Source: Lophius americanus (Eukaryota; Chordata; Actinopteri; Lophiiformes; Lophiidae). Taken from it: a stretch of 64,000 nt of DNA. The notes under the pieces are model-generated. The model was given only the letters and a program-made list of their open reading frames with translations. It did no database searches and had not been told where the DNA came from. A program made the translations under genes and the position numbers. Numbering within the stretch: the first letter of the stretch is position 1; every line of letters starts with the position of its first letter. The DNA lies in assembly GCA_037951165.1 (NCBI GenBank), contig JBBDHG010000019.1, forward strand, positions 7,967,001 to 8,031,000, written 5' to 3'. This document shows, one piece after another, positions 35,004 to 48,308 of this stretch.

Positions 35004-36980
35004 ACAGGAAACAATTATGACGCATTTACTAAATGCGAATTAGTTGTATCTATGTTGTAGGATTTTGTTGATTTTACTGAACATTACTTATATTCAGGTC
35101 ATAATCACACACTCATGATAAACACAGAATTCCCACTGCATCATATTCAAGGATATTAACATAATAGTAAATACAAAATGCATCAAAAGATCATAAACCT
35201 CTATTCAAAAGAATTCAAACACTTTCAATGATCCTGGTAAATGTTCAAAAGCGCTCAAGGCATTTTTTTAATGTATTTATTTCTCAATGTCTTTCAAAGA
35301 TCTATGGGAGCCCTCTAAACAACATGAGCCAAAACAGACCAAAACAAGCAAAGCCTGATGTTGTTTTTGAACGACCTTGTACTAACATTTAAGAAAAAGG
35401 TTAACCTATTATAATATGGTGATTCATACTTTATTAGTTTCCGTCAGGTCAGGTTGAAACTTTACCATCTATCATTAAAATTGAAGGATGGCCAAGGTTT
35501 GAATGGATTGAAAAGAAAACATTGAAGCCGTTGCAAATGATGACAAGGACTCCTGAAAATGGAGCTTTTTCGTCTGCCAACAAGGCATGGAGAGGGCAGT
35601 GGGTCAATCATTATTCAGTTATGCAGTCCCAAAACCTTTTACTATTATATTAATGCAGTGACATACTCTTGTTACAATCATCAATGATGCAATTATAACA
35701 ACTTCCAACATTAAAAAAAAAATGTTATGCAAACAACATTTATCTTGTGTAGCATCTTGATGGTGCAGAGGAAGGATCTGCACATTATTTCAATTGGTAG
35801 CAGGTGATAATACCAAAGATTGTTTTACATGTCATAACATTTAATTAAAGCTCATTTTACAATCTGCAACAGTTAACCCGAGTCAAAATGCAGGTCTACT
35901 TTAAACAGTAGACTGTCATGGGCAGTTACTGCCAGTTAAGAAAATGATGACATCATCATAAACAGTCATGTGGGTGCGTGGTTTAAGGTTAACAAGTCAG
36001 ACTAAAGTTTGCCTTAAAGAAATATTGAAGTGTTTGCTCTTACGCTGTCATCTTGACTACACTTGGACTCCAAGAGACAAACTGATCAATATGAATACAC
36101 ACATGGGTTTGATTAGTTTGTACCAATAGTGAAACCAGATTTTTGTGTAATTACTTCACCATGTCTTCTTGTGAATCTTCTTTTGTAATCTTTCAATCAA
36201 TAACCTACAAAATATGGTACTTAATTATTAAGAAGGCACATCTGCTTACTGCATTTTAAAAGATTCAGGCATTAATCGTTGGAATGAAACCTGAATTTGA
36301 CTCAGAATTAAATTTGATTTTCCTTATTTAATCAAAAGACATGGAAACAATTCAATTATCAAATAGCTTGGCTTTTCTGTTTGAGAGCTGTCTAAAAAGA
36401 ACAGCTACGTGGGTATGGAATTTTTTCTTCTATGTCTGGTTTCTGTCAGTGGCTGTGTTGTTTTTCTATCCTTATGCTATCCTAATATTTGCTTTATGTT
36501 CTGTATGTACTGCATGCAGCAGAAATTTCTCCTCAGGGTATTGAAGGGTAATTTATCTAAAGCTCCCCTGAGTGTATAAACAGTTAATGAGCCCACATAC
36601 ACAAAACCAGTCTCCCATTCATCATGTAACTTTTCTGTTTGCTAGCTCTGGGAGATATTCACAATCTGCTAACTTCACAGAAATATCACGTAACACAATG
36701 TTCTTTCTCCTCGATAAAGACCACCTATACTGGTTAAAGTGGTATGTATGCGTGAAGAAAAATCATGACAACTACTTACACTTTGATTTGTAATTTTTTA
36801 ACTACACTTAGTATAGACAAACACAATAAACCTTTTTTTTCAAATAAATTTTCTGAGGACGAACGTTGCTTGCAAACTTTGTTCAGCATACGCGTGTATG
36901 CTGTTCCATTTCTTTCCATGTGCCTCAGTGATGGCGTTGTTAGCGAGGCACAATGGCTTAACCTACCGCTAAAGAAGCTG
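35004..36980. other. No gene seen
   Basis: The stretch is AT-rich intergenic sequence. I find no reading frame with family resemblance and no RNA gene. From about 36480 it has words resembling the 3' untranslated part of the LINE whose tail lies at 37020-37060. Confidence 0.65.
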
Positions 36981-37019
36981 CACATGTTTCCATTTGAAAT
37001 TTTGACTATCCTCTAGCAA

Positions 37020-37050
37020 AATAATTTCTCACCTCGGGAGCAATAAAGTT

Positions 37051-37081
<31 letters not shown>

Positions 37082-37115
37082 TATCTCGTCTCGTCTCATC
37101 TCATCTCTTCACTTT
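37020..37115 (+). repeat. LINE 3' tail passing into a TTATC pentamer array
   Basis: CGGGAGCAATAAAGTTCTATC (37035-37055) resembles the end of a teleost LINE, which commonly finishes in a statement like GGGATCAATAAAGT followed by a short tandem repeat. Here the repeat is (CTTAT)n at 37052-37087, which then drifts to TCTCG and TCTCA units until about 37115. A further run of the pentamer is found at 37580-37608, on the other side of the LTR-like block. Confidence 0.6.
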
Positions 37116-37160
37116 TCTTCACTTCTCTTCTCTTCTTTTCACTTCATTCTCATCGTATCG

Positions 37161-37573
37161 TGTCGTAATGTGTCTTTGTCAAGCCTTTGTGTTCATATAT
37201 TATTCGGGGAGGTTCTGCACTTTGATTGTGTTGCCTTTGTGTGTGTTTTACTTGTGTTCCATTCTCCCTCTGTGTCTGTCCTGTGATTGGTCATCGTGTT
37301 CACCTGTGTTTCCCCTCCAGCCGTGTCTCATTGTCTCGTTATGTCAGTGTATGAAGTCTGTCCTCACCTTCCCTTTTGTGCCAGTTTGTTGTATGATGTT
37401 AACCGTGTCATCACGCGCCCCAGCCTTCTCCCCGTGTGTACTAAGTTTATCCTAGTCTTATTGTTCCTGTTTCTCCTCGTGCCTTCTGTTTAGAATAAAT
37501 ATTTTTGCACCTGCTCTGCCGCGTCTTGTGTCTGCGTTTTGGGTCCAAGCTAAACCTCGGAGAGTTCCTAACA
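37161..37573 (+). mobile_element. LTR-like block, candidate solo LTR
   Basis: The block starts TGTCGTAATG and ends GTTCCTAACA, so it has TG...CA ends, and it sits inside the pentamer array. It contains an inverted CCAAT box (GATTGG at about 37286-37291), AATAAA at 37494-37499 and then GCACCTGCTCTGCCGCGTC and TTTTGGGTCC. This promoter-like part followed by a poly(A) signal is LTR-like, and I recognise the last 80 bases as a style common near the ends of fish Gypsy-type elements. A target duplication is weak (ATCG versus ATCC). No coding part is present. Confidence 0.4.
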
Positions 37574-37917
37574 ATCCTATCTCATCTTATCTTATCTTAT
37601 CTTATTCAAACCTTTTGTGTTTCTAGCCAGGCAGAAGGAGTGAGTGTGAACTCAAGTGAATGTACTAATATAAAACATAATTACACATTGCTGTGTCTTA
37701 AAACTCACTTCCAGACCCATTTTAAGGTATGGAAAAAATATATTTCTGAGTCCTTGTAACTCCAGACAGGACAGACGACCTTTATTACCCACATGTCCCT
37801 CCAAAAGACTTAAGCGGTAATTAATACATTCACATACACGGACAGCACATATATTTAAAAAATCAGAAGAGTTGTCAACAACGGTCTTTCTTCCCACGCT
37901 CTATTAACATATTAAGG

Positions 37918-38185
37918 CAGCATTGTGGCTTGATGGGTTGCACAACTAGAAGGAACTGAGTTCAAATCCACCTCTGACCTGGGGCCTTTCTGTGCGTCCA
38001 AAAAACACGAGATACAGAGAATACTGTTGAATTGGTGACTTAATTGCCTTTAGGTGAGAATGAGAGCGTATATATTTGTATGTCTCCATAGGCAACTTGT
38101 CCAGGGGGTACCCCGCCTCTCACACAATGTCAGCTGGGATTGGTTCCAGGATAAGTGGTTAAATAAGGATAACTAGATGGATATT
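37918..38185 (+). repeat. tRNA-derived SINE-like repeat, near full length
   Basis: The head has GTGGCTTGATGG (A box) and GAGTTCAAATCCACC (B box), followed by GGGGCCTTTCTGTGCGTCC, then TTGAATTGGTGACTTAATTG, GTACCCCGCCTCTCACACAA and TGTCAGCTGGGATTGGTTCC. The ending is AGGATAAGTGGTTAAATAAGG. This order is that of a very common teleost element with a tRNA-like head. A part between the head and the mid-body seems deleted. Confidence 0.7.
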
Positions 38186-39010
38186 AGAACGGTCCTCTTA
38201 CTTTGTAAAAATAACCCAGTACATCCATATTCATGTCGTCGGTGAGTCTTGATGTATTTTTGCTGTCCTCATACCAATGTTATCATAGTAGGTAGCATAG
38301 CAGATAAGGATTTCAGAGACCATACCATAAAACAAAATATAATGGCAATGTGCAGTATCCAAAAATTCCAAGATGTCTTAAAACATCTGTTCATATTTTG
38401 TGGAATGCAACATGCTTTTATGGCTGCCCTGTTCCACAATCTTCTGCAACAGATGACCGGTCATGAGAGAAATAAAAGCATAGTAATTGAATAAATCAGC
38501 ATATGGTTTACTGTGTAGGAAAGAGACATACAATATTGTTGCAATGGAATCTATATGATATCATTTCACAGGGGAAACACATTACTGATAATCTCTGATA
38601 AAACTGAATGTAATATTCTTAATATCTGTACAATGTCACCTATGAGGACTTTTTCTACATATGTGTTTTCTTATGGGACAGCAATGACACGAGCATATGT
38701 TGATCTTAGAGTAAAATATCGAATAAAGTAGCCAACTGTATTTAAACGGTGTTTGTTTGTTTTTTTCAAATTAGCTCAGAAGTAAACAGAGCAGTGAAAT
38801 GCAACTTATATATACATGAAGTAGCGGTAATATTGATCCAAAAACAGGGAATGGTGAAGCATTGACAGATTGATATTTTACAGCATTTTAATTTGCTTTG
38901 CCTTAATACTTTCAGTGACGTTGGCTGATTATTCACACATACGGTAGCCTTTCCTGTATGGTTTTCAATATAATAATAATAGGAGTAGGAGTATTTATTT
39001 TAAGAGTAAG

Positions 39011-39098
39011 GGTGTACCCTAACCTCTTGCAAATGTTAGCTGGGATAGGCTCCAGCCCCCCGTGACCCTACTCAGGAAAAGTGGTAGACGATGAATGA
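39011..39098 (+). repeat. SINE-like repeat, 3' part only
   Basis: GTGTACCCTAACCTCTTGC, AATGTTAGCTGGGATAGGC and TCCAGCCCCCCGTGACCCTA followed by AAAAGTGGTAGACGATG correspond to the 3' half of the element at 37918-38185. Confidence 0.7.
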
Positions 39099-39099
39099 G

Positions 39100-42000
39100 T
39101 GTTGGGATTTATGAAGGTAAAACTGTTTTTTGAAAGATTTATAAAGAATTTATATGTAAAGAAATTACAGCTAGAATTTCCCATTTGCATGCTTTTTGGG
39201 TCTAATCATACACAAAAATGTGTTGATGAACTTAACACGTCTTTACCGGTAGCCTATTTCTGTGAAATCATGTGTTTCGCAGCATTTAAAATCAAATCAA
39301 AATTGTTTGGAGTTGTGACGTCACAACATGACTATTGCTGCTTGTGTTCCTTTGATTACTTTGATGTTCCTTTGGAGGTGGAGCTGGGCGTCAGTGGGCT
39401 AGAAAGAGGGCTAGAGAGAGCCTAGGCTACTGCTGTGCCTTGGTTGGCGCTCTCTGAAGGTTTTTTATACTTATGTTTGGTTTCTAAAAGACCCGTCTCG
39501 TTCATTAGTCTGTCATATTAAACACTGGTTTTTCAGATTGAGTATTTCATATCAGTAAAGGTTACAGTTAATGCCAAAATGATGCAGTGCTACACTGATG
39601 GCAGCAGTCTACTTTTGAAGAATGTAGAGTTTTGGTGATTAATGAGCTTGCGCTCCTTCATGTCCTCACTGCGGACTGCTCGGTCTGTACTGCCAGAAAA
39701 AAAGTGGACTCCGCTGGTCATTTACTTGTGTGAGGTCAACATAGTGAGTATCACATTAGCGCACCGGTCAAAACTTCCTCTGCTCTCTTTGGATCATTCT
39801 GCTTCATGTTGGAGTTCTTCAGATGATCTTGCCTGCCTCAGTGTATAGTCTGATTTCAACCATCAACGTTTTTATGTTTATTTCCCAGTGTGTTATCCAT
39901 AAATGATGTGAAAAGTGATTTTTTTCTTGGCTGAATTAAACCAACTGTTTCTTTGTTATGACTATTGTGGACAATGGCGGTCCTGGACTGTGTGGGTTCC
40001 CAGGCATGACACGCATTTGTATGCCGCCTTCCCACATGAAAACATGCATCCTGTTAATTCAGTCAAAATAGCTTTTCCCCCCAAAATATAACCCATCACT
40101 GCACAGAAAATGGTTCCGTCTGGCCACTGTGGCAGCTGCAGAATGCAGTGGAATAAGAAATCATCTCAAGTACGATGGAACCCATTGACATGATGCTAGT
40201 GCTGTGCGGATGGGCCGCTGTCACTGAAAGTGCGTGTTAGCATTTTCTGGAGAAGAACATATTAGTTCTTGAATGACCACCGATGAGTTCTGAACTAAAC
40301 CCACGATGAAAACCTGTAGCGATGACTGAGGGAGTCAACACAGCAGCATGAACATCCTCCACAGTCTCAACAACAGTTCTGCCCGAAGAGTTCAACATTT
40401 AAGATATACCGTCACGTTTGAGCACGAACAGTTCATGTCTCATTACCGGTATGCTCCATCTCTGGAAAAGTGATTCAAAATCCAAAACAACATTCCAAAC
40501 AAATCTGAGCTGTCACATGACCTCATCCCACTCTTGACCCTCAATTTGTCCACATCGTCCCTTAACCTTTTGTATGAACTTTAATACAACCATCCCTCTA
40601 GCGAATGCTCAATCAATATGTACCCCTTTTCTTATGATGCAATGACTCAAAAAGTGTACGGGAGAACAAACTCAGCGCTTGACCGACTCATGTCTGTTGG
40701 TGGAGAGACATTTGCATCCACTTTCTCATCTTATGAGGTGGTGTGAGTGACACCTTCTCCAGTCAGGCTCAGGCGATCGAGTAGAGAACGTGGCTGCCGA
40801 AGGTCACCTTGTAGCTGTGTGTCACTCTTTCTTCTGACGTTACATCATCTAAGAACCTTTTCTGGACAAAGAAAAATGCCACTTTGGGCAAAAAGGAAAC
40901 AAAAAAAAATAGTTGGCATCTTCAGAACAGGAATGGTTATAATAGTAAATACATGGAAGTTTTAAAGGGAAGCAATTTGTCGCTAATTCAAACCACACTA
41001 CTGCCCGCCCCCCGCCCCAAAAGAGACCCCTCTTGGTATCTCAAAACATTCATCAGCCTTTACTCCTTGACCTCTCTGCTTTCTGCCCGAAAGCCCCCCT
41101 CTCAAGCTAATCAGAATCAAACCAGACAGCGTCTCTCTGTCTGTAGCGTTTGTACATATACTGCAAAGACTCCTTCCCCTTCAACAGTGCTCTCGCCCCC
41201 AATGCTCCCCCCCACCCCCCTATCACAACACTCCACATCCAGGTGATAAATGAGGTAGCCCCGGTGTGTGGTGTGAGGTCAAAGGTCAGCCTAACAGTAC
41301 TTGTGGCGTCTTGAGGGCAAATGGAAGTCACAGGGAAGTTGGTCACCAGTTTGGTAGAACCACAATCTTGCCTCTGGCGTCATCACCGCGGATGTGTGGC
41401 GTTTATTCCAACAGAGGGAGACAGAGACTCACACCACGGCTCATTCCTTTCCTTTCACTGGGTCCCACCCCGCAAATTATACGTTTGTGGCAGCTTCTAC
41501 ATGCCAAACCAACACGAACTTATAAAAAAGGGAAACAGTGTTTTTACTTTAGTTGGCAAATGACATATGTTATGTTTTAATTCACAGTGTTGGGATTTAT
41601 TTTTGGACAATTCACAAAGATATAGGGTCTGGCATCCCATGTCAACCGTTCCATCAGGTCAGTTTGGGCTTCAAGAAGCTGTGATTAAACTTTTCTCACC
41701 ATGTAGTCATGTTTGATAGAACGTATGAAAAATGTTTTTGTTTGTCTTCTTGCTGAATCCTTTTTGGTTCAACAATTAAACACAGGGACAGCGATGCAAT
41801 CAGAAAATGCTAATTTGTGCCATGTTGGAGGGCGCATGTGATATGTGTGTCTGTGTTTGTGTGTGTGTGTTTTGTACAAGGTCAGCATTGGGGTCATCAG
41901 TGTTTAGTCTGTGCTTTTCTCCAGAGTGGCGGCTCCAGCTTTCTTTTCTCTTTGTGGAGATTTATGGTTATACCCTCTCAGCAAGGGTACTTATTGATGA

Positions 42001-42630
42001 TGGGCAAAATCGCAGTCATACACATGCGTGTTCAGATACAGCAAGCATCAATCCCCTTTGTTATCAAATATTATTCAAACCAGCCATAGAGTAAAGAGTG
42101 TAATGATTATTACACTGAAGTATTGATAGAGAGTTAGAGGTAAAAGTGAACAATAAGGAACAAGCATTCATTGAGGTTTCAAAGGGAGTTTTATTCCAAA
42201 CAGTCTCTATTTGTAATAGCCTTATTTTTTGAAAATAGTTCTGAAATAGACAATGTACCATGAACATAATAAAGTCTGCATTGCCACTAATTCAGCTTTT
42301 TTTCCCCCATTAGTACAGTCTCTGGTAAGCCTTTCATATTTATTACATATTTGAATAAACCATAATCAAATTAAATACAATGCCGTCATTCATCCGTATA
42401 AATACAGCTGAATTACACTGGAATGTCATATCTGATCAATATTTTCATATTTTTCTCCACTGTTTGATGTTTGATTGGTGCCTGTTTCTGATGTCATGTG
42501 GTTGATCTTATTCTATTCTTAATCTATGAGGGGAGAATGAAATTATCCTTCAGTGCTTCTGACTGGTTATCTCTTGAGGAGCATAACTTTTCAGTGAGCA
42601 TCATGTGATGTATCATTTAGGATACATTCA
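39100..42630. other. No gene seen
   Basis: No reading frame or RNA gene can be supported. The stretch 40990-41260 is C-rich (GCCCGCCCCCCGCCCC near 41003) with complex sequence around it. A GT microsatellite lies at 41842-41872. Confidence 0.65.
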
Positions 42631-42639
42631 AACTGCAAG

Positions 42640-43150
42640 TCTTCATGCTCAATGCCTAATTTTTCTTAGATAGGATTTTTTGTGTGTAGCTGTTCACATA
42701 ACTCTTATAATATGTCCTATATCGAACTCCGGTATAAACAGTTTACGACCATGAACTGACCTGCATTCGCAAAATAACAATAACAAAGATGTCACACGCA
42801 GCAGGCTGCCAATACGGAAGCAAAATGGAAGCCTCTGAAGGTGGTTTGAATGCTTTCTTTTATGGTGAAAGTGTTTATAGGGATTTTTGTGGCATTTTAT
42901 AGTGATGTTTCCAAGCGAGAAGCAAATCGAACCGGCGCAGCTTTTTGACAAATATCTAAATACAGTGACGTCAAAGTTACATTAATTCCAATCTGACGGT
43001 TCAGACCGAGGTTGCGTTGCAAAAAATCAGACATGCGTCTGATGTAAGACCACATATGGATGTGTCCCAAATCGGAGCTGGAAAAAGTTTTGATTCCATG
43101 TGGTTTGTGCTGGTCCCTCTGCCACGAAAAAGTCACACAGGAAAAGAAAA
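42640..43150 (-). repeat. Probable interspersed repeat with chance open frames
   Basis: The minus strand has GGACACATCCATATGTGGTC, TTACATCAGACGCATGTC and AACCTCGGTCTGAACCGTCA. I know this wording (isolated ATATGTGGTC followed by CTGAACNGTCA) from a dispersed repeat in many teleosts that is often mistaken for protein. The open frames here (42694-42951, 42897-43136) match no protein I know. Confidence 0.4.
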
Positions 43151-44150
43151 ACTGATCTGGGACGGGTTTTTTTGCAGTTGTTACAAAGTCAAAAAATGCG
43201 GTGGGGGCTTTTGGGCTTTAAAAGCAATTGATGAAAGACAACCTTATGAAGTGGAGGAAGTCATTTGTCAAATTTGCAGCCAAAATGCGGGGATCATAAG
43301 TGCAAATAGCACATTGCTAAAACTCTATCGATCCACCACCTCACCAAACTCATGATTATCAAACTACTGTCATCAGTAACTAATGAAGTCAACTTATATT
43401 AGATCTCCATGTGTCATGTATGGGGCTATATATTTATGTAAAATAATTTGATAGCCTTAGTAAAACATATACAACACACACACACAAAAACACAAATTAC
43501 TCATTACTCTTGATATACTGTCCTATACAGTCTAATAATGGCAATAAATATTTCAGTCAGTTATTTCTCTGTGAGGTCAAAATTGTGACACCAAACAATA
43601 TAAAGAAACCAATCAGAAACATTAAAGCACAGAATAAACGTCTGTCAGTCACCACAATCTAATCTCCCCACATGTCCTGCTGCTGTCCAATCAACCAGTT
43701 TATTCCTCTTGGTTGGTTTGTATAAAGTCAATGTAAACAGGAACCCAACCAAACCTACAAAGTAACATTCTGTAATTTTTTTTCTTGGCCTTGACCAAAT
43801 GAACCAAACAGCTGCTGTGAAAGTTCTGAACATCTTGTCAGGCTGAAATAGAATACTAAGAAAAGTACCTATAACTTCTCTTACGTATTTCAACTAATTT
43901 CCAGCTCGGCCCCAGATCCTGCAGCACCCTCAATATACAATTTCTCTCCCCCACAAAGCTTGGCCTCCACGGCTCCAACAGGCTCCATAATGGTTCTGGG
44001 AGCCAGACTATGTCTCTGTCGCCAGGTCCCGGCTCCAGCGCCTGTGTGTGCGACACCAATTTCCTGAAGAATCCACAGCAAGCACAACACATCGCCTTTT
44101 ATTTTTATTTTTACAAAAAACCCACTGCCACTACTGATTCCTTCCTTCAC

Positions 44151-44265
44151 GTACACACACACACACGCACATGCACACCCCCACACATACACACACACTT
44201 CAGAGAAAAACCCACACACACACTTCAGAGAAACACACACACACACACTTCAGAGACACACAAAA
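44151..44265 (+). repeat. CA-rich minisatellite with an ACTTCAGAGA unit
   Basis: Runs of CA alternate with ACTTCAGAGA three times, at about 44207, 44223 and 44248, so the pattern (CA)n-CTTCAGAGAAA is itself repeated every 17-25 bases. It is a compound tandem repeat with no coding meaning. Confidence 0.85.
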
Positions 44266-44269
44266 CAGT

Positions 44270-46940
44270 CACTTGCAATTACAAATCATCCAAGAGTATG
44301 ATATACAGTCCTGTCAAATAGCCAGCAGGCCCATGAGGCAAGCAGAGGGTCATTTTTTTTTTGTCTAACCGTAGTCAGTCTGTCTATCTCCACCTTATTT
44401 GCAGACATACATTTATATACATAAATATTAGTTTTTAATTACATTCAAGAGTACAATTAATTGATCTTCTCTGAAATGCTGGAGCCTCATTATACTCTTT
44501 TATATTGGTTCTCTTTAATTCCAGATGAGTTGTGTCCACTTCAACCAAGATGTGACTCCCTTCTCAGACTGCTTTATTCAATGACCTTTATAGGTAAGAA
44601 GAGATAAATCTTCCACCACTTTAGAAGAGAACGCCAACAATCTTGACAAAATGGTGTGCAGCCAAAGTAGGCATAGTTAGATCATATCGGGTCAAATCAT
44701 AAAAGTAGTGTTAATTTATAGTATCTGCATTTGCCAAAAATAAAATCATATGTGTAAAAATGAGCCAGTAATAAGAAGTCGAACTACTTTTGTTGGTTTA
44801 AATACCGCAGCATCTATACATTCTGATAGTTGGTTGTATACACTTTAAAACACCTAAATATCCTCCACCCTTTAAAATGGACAAAACAATAAAAGATATA
44901 TATTTCAAAACTGTTACGATACCAGGTCATTTTTTGGTCTTTAAAGCCTTATTCTCACGGGATGAATATTACCAGGGGTCTCGTGTGATTTAGGAATTAC
45001 ACCCACCCTCCCTTCCGCCCTGTTTGAGGCAGTTCATTCACTCGGGATCAGTGGAATCTATATTTTTACTGGAACTCTTTTATTTTCCCTGGATATGATG
45101 TCAAGGCTCGACGTAAAATCCGCTGGTGAGATCAGGTCAGCTGTCAGTGCCGAGGGGTGTGTCTCTGGGGGACGGGGGATCCTGGATTTCAGACGGTCGC
45201 ACCTCCTGACCTTCTAGTCCGGCCAAACCCAGTCCCCAAACCTGAGGGGCGGGTCCCTAGCAGGTGACAGCTACAGGAGGGGATACGATGTGTTTATATG
45301 TGTAGTGGGACGTAATTTTTCCTGGAAAGTCTGCTCAATACTGTGAGTGTGTTTCCACATTCCTTACAAGAACGGTTCCTCATAAGAACTGTGTGGTCCT
45401 CAAGGAAGATGCGAGCAGTCCATTATATTTGACCTAGGATGCCATGTTGGAGGTATGGGTTGGACAGGAGCAAGATGATGGAAGATTTTTCTCTCTGTTA
45501 CTCCATGATAGCCAGCTGCTGTAGAACCTCAAAGAGAAGAAGAAGAAGCTTTTCAATAGAACTACACATTTTGCACAACTACGATTCAGCCAGTATTAAA
45601 GATGCCTGTCCAAGCAGCTGAGTTACAGCTGTCTCAATAATCAGTGACCTCGTTTCGATGACATATAGTTTAATTTTTATTTCAATGGAGGAATGTGTAA
45701 TATACTCCCTCTCTTAACCAATGACTTTTAAGTCAAAGTTCTAAGTATGTTTACCTACTGTTTTAATGTTCAACCCCATCATCTGACAAAAGGGTCTCAG
45801 ATTTGAGTCAAAGATTTCCCACGGTTCAAGTATGAGAGTAATTATCTTCTCAACTGGTGTATTTTATGTTTCTAGGATGGCCGGGGATGGAAAATAATGT
45901 TATATTTCTCCTATTTTTCTAGGGTACCTACTACATTTGCATTGCTACTATTTTGTGTTTCTACAATTGTCCGCGGGACTTGATGCTAACTGCTAAATAA
46001 TGGTTATGGTTTGGAAGAGAGGAACAAATCCCTACTACCACATGCAATCCTATCTAACACAAACCACACAAACCACACACACTCTCATTATGCCAGTGCA
46101 GTATTCTCCACTAACAGGCTGCACCAATTAATAAATGCAGGATGCACTATATGTATTTTCCATTGGTTTTTACAAAGTGATTGACTTGCTCCATAATGTC
46201 GGCTTGAGCAAGCATTAAGAAAGTGTAATTGAATATAGATATTAAACACCCCTATTTGCAAATCCTTATTTATCTCTACTGATAATCCCCTGTGAATAAA
46301 TTTGTGACCCCATAAGAAGTCCAAACCCTAATCTTGGAACCATTGTCCTAAATGAGGCACGTCTGGTGACCTGGAGGTTAATTTGCTTTCCAACGTCAGT
46401 AGATTATAAATATAATAGTCTTGAGATTTGAATAGGTCTATAGTAACATATTGAATAACAACATTGTATAGAGGGGAAAGCCCGATGTTTGAGAAAACAA
46501 ACATTATTTTAATGATGCATGTTGCTCTACTCTAAATATTGAGCCCCAAAATGACATCAAGATTAATTTTTTAAAATGATCTACATATTTGATTGTTTAT
46601 CTACGCTGATGGGAAGTCTCATCACGTGTAAGCTATACGGTTACACACATCAGGAGGACCAAAACATTTGCAATTATTCGTGACAGATCTGACATAAACA
46701 GCTTATCATTTCTGTCTAAAGCCTGTTGTAAACAAATCCACTGGTGATCAACCAACCTGACTTAATCTCCCACTTAGATTTCCAAACAAACCCACACAGG
46801 CCTGTACACACACACACACATGCTTCACAGATCTTAAGTCTCCGGTCCGACAGCAGAGAACAAGCAGAAGTTTATGAGATTAGACGTTTGGCATCAACTA
46901 TCAAAGCGAGCAACAGCAGAAACAGTGTTCTTAAAAACGG
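44270..46940. other. No gene seen
   Basis: Mostly AT-rich intergenic sequence. The stretch 44990-45300 is GC-rich, with GGGGGACGGGGGATCC and GAGGGGCGGGTCCC, but has no reading frame or promoter signal that I can defend. Confidence 0.65.
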
Positions 46941-46952
46941 GATATGTGTATT

Positions 46953-47023
<71 letters not shown>

Positions 47024-47028
47024 GTCTG
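46953..47028 (+). repeat. GT microsatellite
   Basis: A nearly pure (GT)n tract of about 75 bases, the longest in the window, with small TATG interruptions at the right end. Confidence 0.97.
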
Positions 47029-47708
47029 TGCTGTGGGTTAGCGGGTGGGGGTCTGTATGGCCCCATCTAAACAAGCTCCAACAGCCCCTTTGTTGGCGAG
47101 TTGCTCCAGGAGACCGCGTTGATGGAGCCGCATCGATGTTCGGATTAGGGCATGCCTCTGTGATCAAGTACTCAAACACTAGATAAGAGTGACAGAAACA
47201 CCCTTTAATCCTGGCTAAAACCCTTTTCTAAATAGGATTGGAGCCTAGCAGGCTCGCTGGAGAGGAAGAGTGCTTTAAAGTCGTAGCCTCACTATGGGAT
47301 GGCCACTGTGGTGTCTTTTAATATAAATAACAAAAGTACCTGCATTTAGAAAATACAATTTTTCGAATGTCGATTTGGGTGTGTAACAACCTCTGCTGCC
47401 GACTCAGAGACGCCACCCGCTCTACCTCTGCGACGTTTATCAAGAACAGAGAGGTGCATTAAGGTGCAGAAGTCAATGATGAGGCAAAAGCCAGAGATTA
47501 GACCACGCCCCACAGTCTGTGTGGAACAATAAGCCTTCTTGTTGTCTACGGGTCAACCAGTTTCTATATCAGAATCATATTTTTTTCATGTAATAACTGT
47601 AAAATACGGTTCCACACGACATTCTTTGCAATTCTCTGCCGATACAGTACCCTGACAAATTTTGATATTTACTAGTCTTTGAAAGTCGGTCAACATAAAC
47701 TGATAATT

Positions 47709-47885
47709 AATCCATCTGTCCATTTTCTTGCACTTATCCGGGGTCAGGCAGCAGTGGCAGCAGGCTAAGAAGGGCATTCCAGTAGTCCCTCTCCACATCA
47801 GCACTTTCTAGCTCATCCTGGTTGATCCAGAGGTTTTCTCGGGCCAGATGAAATATATATTCCCTCCAGTGAGTTCTGGGTCCTT
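47709..47885 (-). mobile_element. Short LINE 3' end fragment (RTE/Rex-like)
   Basis: On the plus strand CCATCTGTCCATTTTCTTGC followed by ACTTATCCGGGGTCAGGCAG is the reverse of the same LINE 3' terminus as at 13087 and 22230. The following CACTTTCTAGCTCATCC and TTTTCTCGGGCCAGATG match the body of that family (compare 13180-13230). Confidence 0.7.
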
Positions 47886-48308
47886 TCAACCCATATATTT
47901 AAACCACTGGCCCAATATTGTGAAATTACTTTTTTGCTATCAAAACAGACTGAGATACTTTGTGTGTTCTGGCCCGTTTCTATCAGAACCAGCTTTAACC
48001 CTTTCAGCACTTTGTGAGCTACTATCTCTTCTGTAGAGTTGGACAACACAGGCTAGGCGCCTCGTTCCACATGCATCAGTGAGCCTAGAGTTGCCACTAC
48101 CCAGTTGCCGTTTACCAGTCGACATTAAATAGAACTCTTCAGTATGTACTAATCACTACTACTACTAAGTTTTTGAGATTATCTTACCCAGTTGTCTCAC
48201 CATTAAAATTTGGTTCCAGGCACTGGCCACTCAGACTCTCCAACAAATCAACATTTGTCAAAATGTTCACTTACTGCAACTATATCACATCCATTGAAAA
48301 CAGGTCAG

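Noticed and set aside
37052..37608. Pentamer arrays considered as a CRISPR-like repeat-spacer pattern
   Set aside because: Units are 5-bp simple repeats without spacers, in a vertebrate genome.
46744..47186. Val-Cys and His-Thr repeat frames
   Set aside because: They are translations of the GT microsatellite in different frames.
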